From Bacteroidales bacterium (GTDB lineage: Bacteria; Bacteroidota; Bacteroidia; Bacteroidales; Marinilabiliaceae), in the NCBI GenBank assembly GCA_015061285.1, contig SUWW01000001.1, positions 62,001 through 126,000 of the forward strand: a stretch of 64,000 nt of DNA, written 5' to 3'. A program made the position numbers and the translations under genes. Below the pieces are notes generated by a model. It was not told the DNA's origin. It searched no databases and saw nothing but the letters and a program-made list of their open reading frames with translations. Positions 54,555-63,354 of this stretch are shown one piece after another. The number at the start of each line of letters is the position of its first letter. Position 1 is the stretch's first letter.

Positions 54555-56711
54555 CTATTTAGCGACATCGTTTACCGTGATGGTAAGGTCGCTGCCAAAG
54601 GTTATGGTGCGTAATCCGACATTAGCCGCACCGCCCCAGTTTGTTAGGTTTACAAATTTGAAATTAGACTGCGCAAGCTTCACGTCGTAGTCGTTGATAC
54701 GAGGTAAGAACGTCGAGCCATACTTAACACGCGCGCCAATGAACTTCATAGCTATGTCGTAGCCCCAAAGTCCGTATTCGCTAAAGCCGCTCGATCCTGC
54801 ATTCTGAAAATAAGGCATGAATGCTACAGGTTCGCTCTTGTACTTATTTCTATACTGACGCATAATTTGCAACACGCGATCGTCGTTGTAGTCGAGAGCA
54901 AATGTCGAGTAAATACGAGTATTTAGTTTGTGAAAAACCTCCACTTCAATTGTCTGAAACATAAGCCATTCGCCAAATCCAACGAGCGACACACGAGCTT
55001 CAGGTTGTTGGTCGATAGTGCTTGCTATGGCCACAACGGTACTATTTACACGAGCTTCACTCTTCGTAGGTAAGAAAATCACGTTTTCCTTCTCGGTGCT
55101 TAGCAACGGCAGTAGTTCGGCAGCTTCGGCAGGTTTGAAGGTGAATGTGGTTATATCTACGCCTTCACGCTCACAGAGGTCGGTCATATATCGAGCTCGC
55201 ATGACATCAGCTCTGTTATTACCGCCAGCATTGAGCATAATTACATGCTTACCACGGCAATCGGCCACCATCTGTTCGGCTATGCACTTCATAAGTAGCG
55301 TATCTACTACGCTCGCTTGCACGAGGTATGGATTCTCCAAAATGGTGCTATCAATCTGCGCGAAAGGCAGCACAACGGGCGTATGCGTTCTATATGCATA
55401 TTCAGCCACGTCTTTCATCTCATCAACATGCGCAGGGCCAATAATGAGGTCGAAATTCGTCTGCTCGTTGGTGCCAAGAGCATTGAGCGCATCAAGACGA
55501 TTGTTGACATCGAACACACGAAGAGCAATATTTACACCATCGCGCGAAAGAGTATCGGCAGCAAGAGCTATGCCTTCATAGAACTCTACGTAGCGTTTCG
55601 ACTTAATGTCGGCATTTGCACTGCTATTTGCAGCACGCAAGCGAGCCATCTCTTTGGCAGCATTGAAAGGCAGCATAACAGCCACATTTATAGTAGGCGA
55701 ACCAGCTTTTTTGTAGTCGTAGTTCTCAAACTGCGTCTTCACAATATCATCAATGCCAACGTAATCGGGGTTCGATGTTGCTGGCGATGCGGTAACATTC
55801 ACAAAACGTGGAATATTTATCTTCTGTCCGCGCTGTATGCTGTACATATCTACGCCTTCGTTAGCCTTTTCAATATCAGCTATTTCCACTTCGTAGCGCT
55901 TAGATATGCTATAGAGAGTCTCGCCGCGTTCTACTTTGTGCACTATGTATTCGACCTTTGTTGTAGCTTTAGGCACAGCTATCACCTGACCAACTTGCAA
56001 CGATTGCCAATCGACATCGGGGTTGACCTCCATTATCTTTTCTTGCAACAAGTTGTATTTCAAGCACAAGGCATATAGTGTTTCACCCGCAGCAATACGA
56101 TGATAATAGTAATGTTCATCGTCGGTAGGTATCGACGACATAGGAATGCGAATTTGCGAACCTACTGAAATGGCATTTACATCGAGCGAAGGATTAGCAG
56201 CTATAATTTCGTCGACCTTCACGCCGTAGTTGACGCCCACGCGATAGAGCGTTTCGCCAGCCATCATGGTATGTATGAGGTAGCTTTGAGGTTTCGACGA
56301 GGTGAGAATCTTCACCATCTGTCCCTCAACGACACCCGCTTGCGCTTGCGGATTGAGTTGCAAAAATTCGGCGAGTTTCATTCCATGCTGCGTAGCTATA
56401 GAATAGGCAGTTTCGCCCTTTTGTACTTTGTATGTAGTATAATTAGCTACCTCGGCCGCATTTACAACCGTCTGACGCAACGGAATACGTATCTCGACTC
56501 CAGCAACCAAACCCGTAGTCTTCAGTTGCGGATTGGCCGCAATAATATCTTCTTGCGAAACGTTATAGTTGACACTCAACCTGTAGAGGCCTTCGCCACT
56601 TTCTACTGTATGGAGTCTATACGCTTTGCCATTCTCGGTAACAATCTGTTGAGCTGAAGCCACCGCAGCCACCGAAAGCAATGCCCAACTCCAAAATATT
56701 CGTCTTATCAT
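54555..56711 (-). CDS. Five-LysM periplasmic protein fused to a substrate-binding-like domain
   Basis: ATG 56711 is chosen because it starts the signal peptide MIRRIFWSWALLSVAAVASA; the frame runs on to 56846. The 718-residue product carries five LysM domains at regular spacing (EGLYRLSVNYNVSQEDIIAANP, GETAYSIATQHG, GETLYRVGVNYG, GETLYALCLKYN, GETLYSISKRYE), which should bind peptidoglycan. The C-terminal ~370 residues resemble a type-1 periplasmic-binding fold (NVAVMLPFN, VDEMKDVAEYAYRTHTPVVLPFAQ, then SSGFSEYGLWGYDIAMKFI). Such LysM plus PBP-like proteins are common in Bacteroidota and may sense cell-wall fragments. It heads a likely operon with ABC-F, rlmB and kdgK. Confidence 0.88.
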   Translation of the reverse strand: MIRRIFWSWALLSVAAVASAQQIVTENGKAYRLHTVESGEGLYRLSVNYNVSQEDIIAANPQLKTTGLVAGVEIRIPLRQTVVNAAEVANYTTYKVQKGETAYSIATQHGMKLAEFLQLNPQAQAGVVEGQMVKILTSSKPQSYLIHTMMAGETLYRVGVNYGVKVDEIIAANPSLDVNAISVGSQIRIPMSSIPTDDEHYYYHRIAAGETLYALCLKYNLLQEKIMEVNPDVDWQSLQVGQVIAVPKATTKVEYIVHKVERGETLYSISKRYEVEIADIEKANEGVDMYSIQRGQKINIPRFVNVTASPATSNPDYVGIDDIVKTQFENYDYKKAGSPTINVAVMLPFNAAKEMARLRAANSSANADIKSKRYVEFYEGIALAADTLSRDGVNIALRVFDVNNRLDALNALGTNEQTNFDLIIGPAHVDEMKDVAEYAYRTHTPVVLPFAQIDSTILENPYLVQASVVDTLLMKCIAEQMVADCRGKHVIMLNAGGNNRADVMRARYMTDLCEREGVDITTFTFKPAEAAELLPLLSTEKENVIFLPTKSEARVNSTVVAIASTIDQQPEARVSLVGFGEWLMFQTIEVEVFHKLNTRIYSTFALDYNDDRVLQIMRQYRNKYKSEPVAFMPYFQNAGSSGFSEYGLWGYDIAMKFIGARVKYGSTFLPRINDYDVKLAQSNFKFVNLTNWGGAANVGLRTITFGSDLTITVNDVAK

Positions 56712-56732
56712 GCAATAGGGTAAATAGTCTTG

Positions 56733-56740
56733 CAAATTTA
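56733..56740 (-). promoter_or_regulatory. -7 promoter box of the LysM operon
   Basis: TAAATTTG followed by C on the minus strand, 22-29 bases upstream of ATG 56711; the leader would be very short. No clear -33 box. Confidence 0.5.
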
Positions 56741-57057
56741 GCATAATTGAAAGATTGGTAACAGCAAAAGCGATGCTACTCACGGCTTTTTCATTTGCAT
56801 TTTTCGCACAGTGATCACAGACAACGCTATTTATAAGGTTTTCCAATGGTTTATTATCTGTGAGAATCTGTTCTTATCGGTGAAATCTGTGAGCAAACCA
56901 ATTAGATGATAATTATTCAAATGAAGAGCCACTGATATTTTTTTTGCTTTTTCGTGTAACCTTTTGGAATTGGCAGCGTAGACAAGGTTTGAATTTGAAT
57001 TATGAGGAAAACTTCACACACAGTTACATATATACACAACCATTTGTGTCGAACCAA

Positions 57058-57090
57058 TTTGCAAAACAGATTTTTTTCATAATACATTTG
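57058..57090 (+). promoter_or_regulatory. Promoter of the TonB-dependent receptor gene (-33 TTTG and -7 TACATTTG)
   Basis: TTTG at 57058-57061 and TACATTTG at 57083-57090 are 21 bases apart, close to the Bacteroides consensus. It would start transcription near 57097, just at the base of the hairpin that follows. Confidence 0.55.
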
Positions 57091-57095
57091 GTTAG

Positions 57096-57136
57096 CAAGT
57101 GGCATTCTCTCATAGAAGAGCGTGCTACTTGTTTTT
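57096..57136 (+). terminator. Terminator-like hairpin in the leader of the TonB-dependent receptor gene
   Basis: CAAGTGGCA (57096-57104) pairs with TGCTACTTG (57123-57131, one G-T pair), with an inner CTCT/AGAG pairing, and is followed by five T. It is 32 bases before the start codon and lies after the predicted promoter, so it could act as an attenuator. Confidence 0.6.
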
Positions 57137-57167
57137 CGTTTTAGTTATAAAAAACACATTACAGATT

Positions 57168-59573
57168 ATGACACACTTAAGAACATTATTAGCTACTATT
57201 ATTCTATCAAGCAATATAGCAATATCCAACGCTGAGACATTACGCGGTCGCATAACCGATGCCAACACAGGAGAGCCCCTCATTGGCGCTACGGTGAGAA
57301 TTGTAGAATTATCGGGAGTAGGTGGCGTAGCCGATTTCGATGGTAATTATACTATCAATATTGAACGTGGCGGACGATACACCATAGAGGCAAATTTCGT
57401 AGGATACGAACCTATGATAATGAAGGAGATTCTGGTGTCGGGCGCAAAAGAGTGTGTAATAGATTTTTTGCTGCGCGAAGATACTCACCAACTTGGCGAA
57501 GTGGTGGTGAAGCCTCGCATAAACAAACTTGCTACAGTCAACCCTAACGTGCTAACTGGCGGCGTGATGCTATCGATGGAAGAAGCAACGCGTTTTGCTG
57601 GTGGCTACAACGATCCTGCGCGTCTTGTTATGGCCTACGCTGGTGTGTCGGGCGAGAGTGATGGCAGCGGTTTGTCGGTGCATGGCAATGCTCCTGAACG
57701 TATGCAATATCGCATCGAGGGCGTGGAAGTGTTCACACCAAATCACTACAACGACTTGTGGAATGCTGGGGCTGGATTGGTGAGCGCTCTCAATGCCAAC
57801 GTTATTGGCAATAGCGACTTCTTTACTTCGGCTTTCAATGCCAACTACTCCAACGCTCTCGGCGGCGTGTTCGATGTGAAAATGCGACCTGGCAACAACA
57901 CAAAACATGAAAATATTCTTCAAATTGGCTCTACGTCGGAGGAGCTCACTCTTGAAGGACCTATTTCTAAGGAGCACAAGTCGAGCTACATAATAAACTA
58001 TCGTTACGGTTTTTCTACATTAGTCGACCAATTAGGACTCATCGACACCGACGGTGCACACTTAGGCTTTCAAGATTTTTCTATGAAGCTCAATTTCCCA
58101 ACAAAGATGGGCTCAATTTCGATTTTTGGCCTCGGCTTTCACGATTCTACTTACGACGATAGAATGGAAATCGACGATGTTCATTCGGCCTACGATGCTT
58201 CGGACACCGATGGCAAGTTGTCGCACATCTTGGCTGGTGTATCATACAAATTGCGCACAAGCAACAAATGGTCGTGGTCGGCTACGCTTGCCTACAACAT
58301 GCAGCACATCGGTATAGATACATACTACTATGGCTTGCAGCGCAACGATGACGGCACTCTGAAAGATCCTCTCACTTACGAAGAACCAGAGAATAAATAC
58401 CTCTTCAGCAAACAGAAGCAAAACGAAGACAGAATACTCTTCAGCACCGAACTTTCGAAGCAGATTTCACCTTTGTGGTTCTTTATGATTGGTACTGAAT
58501 ATTCGCATCGCGCGTTCAACCTAAACTATCGTTCTGTCGACTATGTATATGCACCCGAAAGCACAATGCAGGAGTACACCAATATGAAAGACAATACCAG
58601 TTTGATGAATATCTACTGGCAAAACCTCCTCAAATTCAACGAGAAGTTTAGCATATCTACTGGCATCGCCTTCAACTACTTCAAGTTGTCGAAAGATTTA
58701 TCCGTTGAACCTCGATTCAGTCTGAAATGGGAACCAACCGACAACAACTCCTTCTCGATGGGCTACGGCTTGCACTCTATGACCGAGAAGCTCGACACTT
58801 ATTTCTATAAAGATGAGCAAGGAGACCTTGTCAACAAAGACCTTGGCATGACGAAATCGCACCATCTGTTGTTCTCCTATATGTATAAAATCAACGACAA
58901 CCTCAATGTGCGCGCTAATGCTTTCTATCAATATGGATTCAACACTCCTGTGGGTGTGAATGGCAGCACATATTGCGTTACTAATCGACTTTTTGCCTAC
59001 ACCGATGAACCGCTATCGTCGAAAGGCAACACGCGTAATTATGGAGCCGACATAACTTTGGAACACTACATGAGCCGAGGATTCTATGGACAAACAAACT
59101 TTTCGCTCTATAAATCGGAATACAGAGGTTTGGACAAAATATGGCGCAACCAACTCTACGACCGTGGATTCATGTATAAAATCTTAGCTGGAAAAGAATG
59201 GATGGTCGGTCGCGAAAAGAAAAACGTGCTTAATGTCAGCGCTAAATACTCCGTTCAGGGCGGATTGCGCTACACTCCTATCGATGTGGACCAGATGAAC
59301 CAAAACCTCGATAATGGTCTAATAGACGAAACACCTGTATACAAAGAAAATGAGGCCTTCTCGAAGCGCTTCGATGCCACTGGTATGATTGATTTAACTA
59401 TAAGCTTCAAAATCAATTGCAAACGCGTGAGCCACACCATAGCTTTCGAAGGTGTGAACATTCTTGATGCCAAAGCTCCTCTGGCTCAACGTTTCGACAT
59501 GGGAACGCGCACCATACGCACCGAAGAGAGTGGCATTTCTCTACCTAACATATTCTATAGGTTAGATTTCTAA
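57168..59573 (+). CDS. TonB-dependent receptor (not SusC-type)
   Basis: ATG 57168 begins a signal peptide ([22 protein letters not shown]); the longer frame to 57099 would read through the leader hairpin. The ~801-residue protein has a carboxypeptidase-D-regulatory-like N-terminal domain ([16 protein letters not shown]), a plug ([39 protein letters not shown]) and a 22-strand-type barrel ending [13 protein letters not shown]. The ligand is unknown; there is no SusD partner, so a siderophore, cofactor or metal complex is as likely as a glycan. The ubiquitin-like gene lies 142 bases downstream on the same strand. Confidence 0.9.
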   Translation: MTHLRTLLATIILSSNIAISNAETLRGRITDANTGEPLIGATVRIVELSGVGGVADFDGNYTINIERGGRYTIEANFVGYEPMIMKEILVSGAKECVIDFLLREDTHQLGEVVVKPRINKLATVNPNVLTGGVMLSMEEATRFAGGYNDPARLVMAYAGVSGESDGSGLSVHGNAPERMQYRIEGVEVFTPNHYNDLWNAGAGLVSALNANVIGNSDFFTSAFNANYSNALGGVFDVKMRPGNNTKHENILQIGSTSEELTLEGPISKEHKSSYIINYRYGFSTLVDQLGLIDTDGAHLGFQDFSMKLNFPTKMGSISIFGLGFHDSTYDDRMEIDDVHSAYDASDTDGKLSHILAGVSYKLRTSNKWSWSATLAYNMQHIGIDTYYYGLQRNDDGTLKDPLTYEEPENKYLFSKQKQNEDRILFSTELSKQISPLWFFMIGTEYSHRAFNLNYRSVDYVYAPESTMQEYTNMKDNTSLMNIYWQNLLKFNEKFSISTGIAFNYFKLSKDLSVEPRFSLKWEPTDNNSFSMGYGLHSMTEKLDTYFYKDEQGDLVNKDLGMTKSHHLLFSYMYKINDNLNVRANAFYQYGFNTPVGVNGSTYCVTNRLFAYTDEPLSSKGNTRNYGADITLEHYMSRGFYGQTNFSLYKSEYRGLDKIWRNQLYDRGFMYKILAGKEWMVGREKKNVLNVSAKYSVQGGLRYTPIDVDQMNQNLDNGLIDETPVYKENEAFSKRFDATGMIDLTISFKINCKRVSHTIAFEGVNILDAKAPLAQRFDMGTRTIRTEESGISLPNIFYRLDF

Positions 59574-59589
59574 AAATTGTCTCTGGGTA

Positions 59590-59609
59590 CGCAGGCCACC
59601 GCGCCTGCG
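59590..59609 (+). repeat. GC-rich hairpin between the TonB-dependent receptor and ubiquitin-like genes
   Basis: CGCAGGC pairs with GCCTGCG around a six-base loop, flanked by CTCT/AGAG. No T-tract follows, so it is not a typical terminator. The remaining 59,610-59,715 is AT-rich with no clear promoter box. Confidence 0.55.
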
Positions 59610-59715
59610 AAAGAGGGGAAAAAATTTCTACACTAACAATACATACGTAAAAACCAGTGAACATTCTGTTCGCTTAAGCATAAACAAATTATTAACTATT
59701 TATTTATCAATACAC

Positions 59716-60759
59716 ATGAAAAGATTCATTACACTATTCTTTGCCGCGCTCATGAGCGTAGGCATGAGTTGGGCGATGCAGATTTATATCGACGTGCCCG
59801 AACAAGATCTGCTCGCACTTGATGTTGAGCCAAGCGATAATATCGAAAACGTTAAGGGCAAGATTCAAGACAAGACGAGTATCCCTCCTGAGTACCAGAC
59901 GCTCTATTTCAATTCAACCTTATTGGAGGATGATCGCACGCTCGCGGACTACAACATCCAGAAAGAGAGTACGCTCCAGCTGGCTATCAGCGGCGGTTCA
60001 ACGCCGACGACTTGGACTTCGCTCTCAGTGGGGGATGTGATCAAAGTAGGCGATAAGATAGAGGTACCTGCAGAAGGTGATGGATCATGGGGTATCAATG
60101 GTTACGTCCTTAGAAATACTTGGGGACCATACGAGTTGATTCGTGCCGATATTTATCAGGAAAGTGTCTTTGATGATCCTGTGGTAACCGAAACAGAAGA
60201 TGGAGCCTTTTACGTATTCAAGGCTGAGAACAATGATTTCTATCCATTATCCAATCTTGCTAAAGGAGAAGGATTAGTGGTTACGGGAATTTCGGACGGT
60301 CTCGTAGTAACGGCCGCTGTGAATAAAGAGTTTACGGTTGCCGTTCACGAAAAAGCCGATGATCCGACTACCTACACCCTCACACTCGACGTGAACGATT
60401 TAGCAATGGGCTCGGTAATAGTAGAAGGCGAAGGCATAGTAGATAACCAAGACGGCACCTACACCGTAGCTGAGGGCACCGAAGTGACGATAGTAGCACA
60501 GCCAGCCGAAGGCTATTACCTCGCAAGCTGGAGCAACGACGCCGCTCTGAACGAAGACGACACTCAAACCATCACCATAACCGACAACACAACCGTCACC
60601 GCAGTATTTGCTGCCGATGTGGTTACGCCAGTGGCTAACGTCGATGTAGAGAATGCCGAAACGGAAGTTTGGTTCGACCTCTCAGGTCGCCGCCTACAAG
60701 GCAAACCTTCTACGCCAGGCCTATACATACGCAATGGCAAGAAAGCGCTTGTGAAGTAA
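59716..60759 (+). CDS. Secreted ubiquitin-like protein with InlB-type repeat and sorting-type tail
   Basis: The 347-residue product has a 20-residue signal peptide ([20 protein letters not shown]). Cleavage would leave Met21 as the new N-terminus, matching Met1 of ubiquitin. Residues 21-94 align with eukaryotic ubiquitin at 42 of 74 positions by my hand count ([18 protein letters not shown], then [14 protein letters not shown]). Lys27, 29, 33 and 63 equivalents are kept; Lys6, 11 and 48 are Asp, Asp and Thr. The domain ends in Gly-Gly (residues 93-94), two residues shorter than ubiquitin, and continues into an unknown domain (~100-220). A divergent InlB-like repeat (~225-310, ending [14 protein letters not shown]) and a Prevotella/T9SS-style tail ([13 protein letters not shown], then [13 protein letters not shown]) follow. 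Known precedent is the secreted ubiquitin of Bacteroides fragilis. Acquisition from a eukaryote is inferred. Confidence 0.93.
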   Translation: MKRFITLFFAALMSVGMSWAMQIYIDVPEQDLLALDVEPSDNIENVKGKIQDKTSIPPEYQTLYFNSTLLEDDRTLADYNIQKESTLQLAISGGSTPTTWTSLSVGDVIKVGDKIEVPAEGDGSWGINGYVLRNTWGPYELIRADIYQESVFDDPVVTETEDGAFYVFKAENNDFYPLSNLAKGEGLVVTGISDGLVVTAAVNKEFTVAVHEKADDPTTYTLTLDVNDLAMGSVIVEGEGIVDNQDGTYTVAEGTEVTIVAQPAEGYYLASWSNDAALNEDDTQTITITDNTTVTAVFAADVVTPVANVDVENAETEVWFDLSGRRLQGKPSTPGLYIRNGKKALVK

Positions 60760-60838
60760 GATTTTTAGAGTAGAGGGTAGAGAGTAGTGTAGATACAACG
60801 AGACGTTACACGGAACTTCTCTACTAACTCGCAATAGC

Positions 60839-60869
60839 AAGGCTGTCACTTCGGTGGCAGCCTTTTTTG
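60839..60869 (+). terminator. Intrinsic terminator after the ubiquitin-like gene
   Basis: AAGGCTGTCAC pairs with GTGGCAGCCTT across a TTCG tetraloop (one G-T pair), followed by T residues. It ends the transcript about 80 bases after the stop codon. Confidence 0.9.
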
Positions 60870-61018
60870 TTTGTTGGGAAGAGGAACACAGATGACACAG
60901 ATTCGAACGGATTTTTGATGGAGTGGGATTTTCCCCCCCCCGATTCACGAACGGCTGAATTCAAATCCGCCTGAACCTACGGTTTACACCCCAGCCATTA
61001 TAACCATCAAAATAGTGT

Positions 61019-61420
61019 TGTCATGTTGAGCGGAGCGAAACATCCCATCACTCTAAGAGATTGGCTTGCGCCGAACTTACGTTTCTTCGCTTCGCTCGGG
61101 ATGACACTCATGGTGTTATGCATAGCCACGAAGTGGCGACACATCTTAGGCTGGGGTGTAAACCCCTGCCATTATAACCATCAAAAGAGTGTTGTCATGT
61201 TGAGCGGAGCGAAACATCCCATCACTATAGGAGATCCTTCGCTTCGCTCAGGATGACAACCTATTTAGGACGTAGCGAAACGCTACGCCCAACTTACAAA
61301 CAAAAAAAATCTGCGTAAATCTGTTCAATCCGTTGAATCTGTGTTCTAACAAGGCTGCCATAATATGACAGCCCTACACCCCAACCGACATACTACACTA
61401 CACTCTACACTCTACGCTCT
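61019..61420. repeat. Long direct repeat, copy 1 (composite of small inverted repeats)
   Basis: The ~400 bases recur at 62,768-63,180. They contain two GTCAT-TGAGCG..CGCTC-GGATGAC hairpin elements (61,019-61,106 and 61,194-61,259, the second with an internal deletion), a spacer including GGCTGGGGTGTAAACCCC, and a GGCTGCC..GACAGCCC-type hairpin near 61,352-61,375. The interval 60,870-61,018 before it holds no gene and a partial repeat at its end (TTTACACCCCAGCC). Confidence 0.85.
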
Positions 61421-61602
61421 AAACAAAAATTTTGATTTCTCAACATTCCGCCTATTTTTGTGTTCGCTAAACGTCTGATATGTAGCTATTACAATGCTAC
61501 TTATCCCAATCATACATAAACGTCTAATCATAATTATCCAACCCCATGACTCTGAATATTTACATAAATACATTATGGCTAAACGCCCAACCTTCCGATG
61601 GT

Positions 61603-61808
61603 GAAAGTTCGCGGGAGGTTACGGCAAGGTTTTGTAACGATGACAAAAGTTCGCCGGAGGTTACGGCGAGGTTTTGTAACGACGCAAAAGTTCGCGGGAG
61701 GTTACGGCAAAGTTTTGTAATGATGACAAAGGTTCGCCTGAGGTTACGGCGAGGTTTTGTAACGACGCGAAAGTTTGCCGGAGGTTACGGCGAAGTTTTG
61801 TAACGAAC
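61603..61808. repeat. Tandem array of five ~41-42 bp units
   Basis: Units alternate between 42 and 41 bases and share AAAGTTCGC, GGAGGTTACGGC and GTTTTGTAACGA; odd units share one variant set and even units another, giving an ~83-bp higher-order period. Each unit contains GGTTAC and GTAAC as a weak inverted pair. There are no unique spacers, so it is not CRISPR. The short reading frame across it (61,546-61,803) has repeated arginine/serine peptides and no family signature. The sequence from 61,421 to 61,602 holds no gene. Confidence 0.88.
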
Positions 61809-61865
61809 AGAATACCCAACTTTTCAATGTCACTTTTTAGTTAACCATATAAAAATCTTGAAATT

Positions 61866-62606
61866 ATGGCAGAAAATAATCAACTAAACACAGCGTGGTT
61901 GGCTCGATTGACCAACCCGCATCACGATGGCACTACGCAACAGATAGACGACATCGTGGCAAAATTCGTAACCGACAATAGCAAACTGAAAGAGAAGATG
62001 ACTGTCTTGCATCAATGCCGCCAACAGGAGGACGATGTGTGGCAGAAATCGCAGCGCGACCCTGTGGTGAAGCAGCTTGAAATTGCCGACAAACGTCAGG
62101 ATAATTACATAGTAGCTACACGCTACATAATTATGGCGTATGCCAGTTTGCCCGACACGGAGGCCACGAAGCTTCAAGCTATGCAGTGCGACCAAGTGTT
62201 CAAAGATTTCGACCTCCGAACAAATGAAGCCTACGGCGCAGAGGCGGATAAGATTCTACAGATGGGCGACCGCCTGCGGGCGCAAGAGGCGTTCCTGACC
62301 GAGGTGGGTGCGTGGGCGTTCTACCAGAAGGCGGCTGAGGCTGCACGCGAGGTGCGCGACCTATTGAGCGAGCGCGCTAAGACGAAGGGCGAGTACGTGA
62401 AGAGCGAAATGAAAGATGCTCGTCGCGCTACCGACGTGGCTGTGGCCGACCTCTACAAGATGCTTATGGCTATGCAGGAGCTTCTGCCAACTGACGAACT
62501 CACTGCTCTCGTCAGCCAATTGAAAGGCGTGGAAATCTACGCGCGTCAGTATTATATAGACAAGCCCGCGAAGAGCGACGAGGAAGAGACGAAAACTGAG
62601 AATTAG
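61866..62606 (+). CDS. DUF6261-like cytoplasmic protein of unknown function
   Basis: The 246-residue protein has no signal peptide and is mostly helical with charged heptads (KQLEIADKRQDNYIVATRYIIMAYASL, then AEAAREVRDLLSERAKTKGEY). Overall length and pattern resemble the DUF6261 family that is frequent in Bacteroidales, but I am not certain of the family. It lies between the tandem array (57 bases upstream) and a palindrome that starts directly after the stop codon, and between two copies of a ~400-bp direct repeat. The array may therefore be part of its 5' region. Confidence 0.75.
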   Translation: MAENNQLNTAWLARLTNPHHDGTTQQIDDIVAKFVTDNSKLKEKMTVLHQCRQQEDDVWQKSQRDPVVKQLEIADKRQDNYIVATRYIIMAYASLPDTEATKLQAMQCDQVFKDFDLRTNEAYGAEADKILQMGDRLRAQEAFLTEVGAWAFYQKAAEAAREVRDLLSERAKTKGEYVKSEMKDARRATDVAVADLYKMLMAMQELLPTDELTALVSQLKGVEIYARQYYIDKPAKSDEEETKTEN

Positions 62607-62628
62607 ACAATGGGGCATGCCCCGTTGT
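62607..62628. repeat. Palindromic repeat, copy 3 (GGGGCATGCCCC core) directly after the stop codon
   Basis: ACAATGGGGCATGCCCCGTTGT differs from the two copies in the type IIG gene by a shorter G/C run and one mispaired position. It begins at the base after the TAG. A half-copy (TGCCCCATTGTC) is at 62,760-62,771. Confidence 0.85.
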
Positions 62629-62639
62629 TACGTAAATAT

Positions 62640-62670
62640 GGCGGCTGCAGCAATGTGGTCGCCTTTTTTT
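62640..62670 (+). terminator. Intrinsic terminator after the DUF6261-like gene
   Basis: GGCGGCTGCA (62640-62649) pairs with TGTGGTCGCC (62654-62663) with G-T pairs across a GCAA loop, followed by seven T. Confidence 0.85.
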
Positions 62671-62740
62671 GTGTAGAGTGGAGAAGGTAAAGGATAGTGT
62701 AGTATGTAGGGCTGTCACATCGTGGCAGCCCGTTATGTAG

Positions 62741-62759
62741 GGACGCACCGCGTGCGTCC
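62741..62759. repeat. GGACGCAC..GTGCGTCC palindrome (intergenic copy)
   Basis: GGACGCAC and GTGCGTCC arms around CGC; same family as the element within the type IIG gene. A GGGCTGTCAC..GTGGCAGCCC hairpin without T-tract is just upstream (62,709-62,731). Confidence 0.85.
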
Positions 62760-62767
62760 GTGCCCCA

Positions 62768-63180
62768 TTGTCATTCTGAGCGAAGCGAAGAATCCCATCA
62801 CTCTAAGAGATTGGCTTACGCCGAACTTACGTTCCTTCGCTTCGCTCAGGATGACACTCATGGTGTTATGCATAGCCACGAAGTGGCGACACATCTTAGG
62901 CTGGGGTGTAAACCCCTGCCATTATAACCATCAAAATAGTGTTGTCATGTTGAGCGGAGCGAAACATCCCATCACTATAGGAGATTGGCTTGCGCCGAAC
63001 TTACGTTTCTTCGCTTCGCTCAGGATGACAACCTATTTAGGACGTAGCGAAACGCTACGCCCAACTTACAGATTTTCAGGATTTATAATCTGCGTAAATC
63101 TGTTCAATCCGTTGAATCTGTGTTCTAACAAGGCTGCCGTGATACGACAGCCCTACATACTACACTACACACTACACTCT
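62768..63180. repeat. Long direct repeat, copy 2
   Basis: Near-identical in order and sequence to 61,019-61,420, with both hairpin elements complete (62,768-62,855 and 62,943-63,030). A third element in copy 1 is shortened by ~24 bases. Confidence 0.85.
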
Positions 63181-63216
63181 ACTCTGTTCAATCAGCGGCA
63201 TCTGTGTTCTAATTGC

Positions 63217-63235
63217 GGACGCACGCGGTGCGTCC
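63217..63235. repeat. GGACGCAC..GTGCGTCC palindrome (copy identical to the type IIG gene element)
   Basis: The 25 bases 63,216-63,240 are identical to 40,066-40,090 inside the type IIG coding region. Confidence 0.9.
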
Positions 63236-63260
63236 CTACATAATGGCGGCGTTGTACGTG

Positions 63261-63282
63261 GAGACGTTTCATGAAACGTCTC
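63261..63282. repeat. GAGACGTTTCATGAAACGTCTC perfect palindrome
   Basis: A 22-bp perfect palindrome within TGTACGTG/TACATACA flanks, another member of the small-palindrome repeat set; a decayed relative begins near 60,801. No gene is seen from 62,671 to 63,354. Confidence 0.85.
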
Positions 63283-63354
63283 TACATACAACGAACATAA
63301 ATATGCCTATCGAGCGAAATTCTAACTACTTTCGCCATACCAAATAAAGCTATT

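Noticed and set aside
59590-59615. Terminator after the TonB-dependent receptor gene
   Set aside because: The GC-rich hairpin is followed by A/G, not T, so it does not meet the criteria; it may be another small repeat.
61546-61803. An 85-codon coding frame over the tandem array
   Set aside because: The peptide is a by-product of repeats of 41-42 bases that shift frame between units; no start signal or family match.
61603-61808. CRISPR array
   Set aside because: Repeat units are directly adjacent with no unique spacers, only five units occur, and there is no cas gene in the window.
60760-63354. Insertion sequence or transposon in the repeat zone
   Set aside because: No transposase frame is present; the repeats are short inverted elements and two composite direct repeats only.
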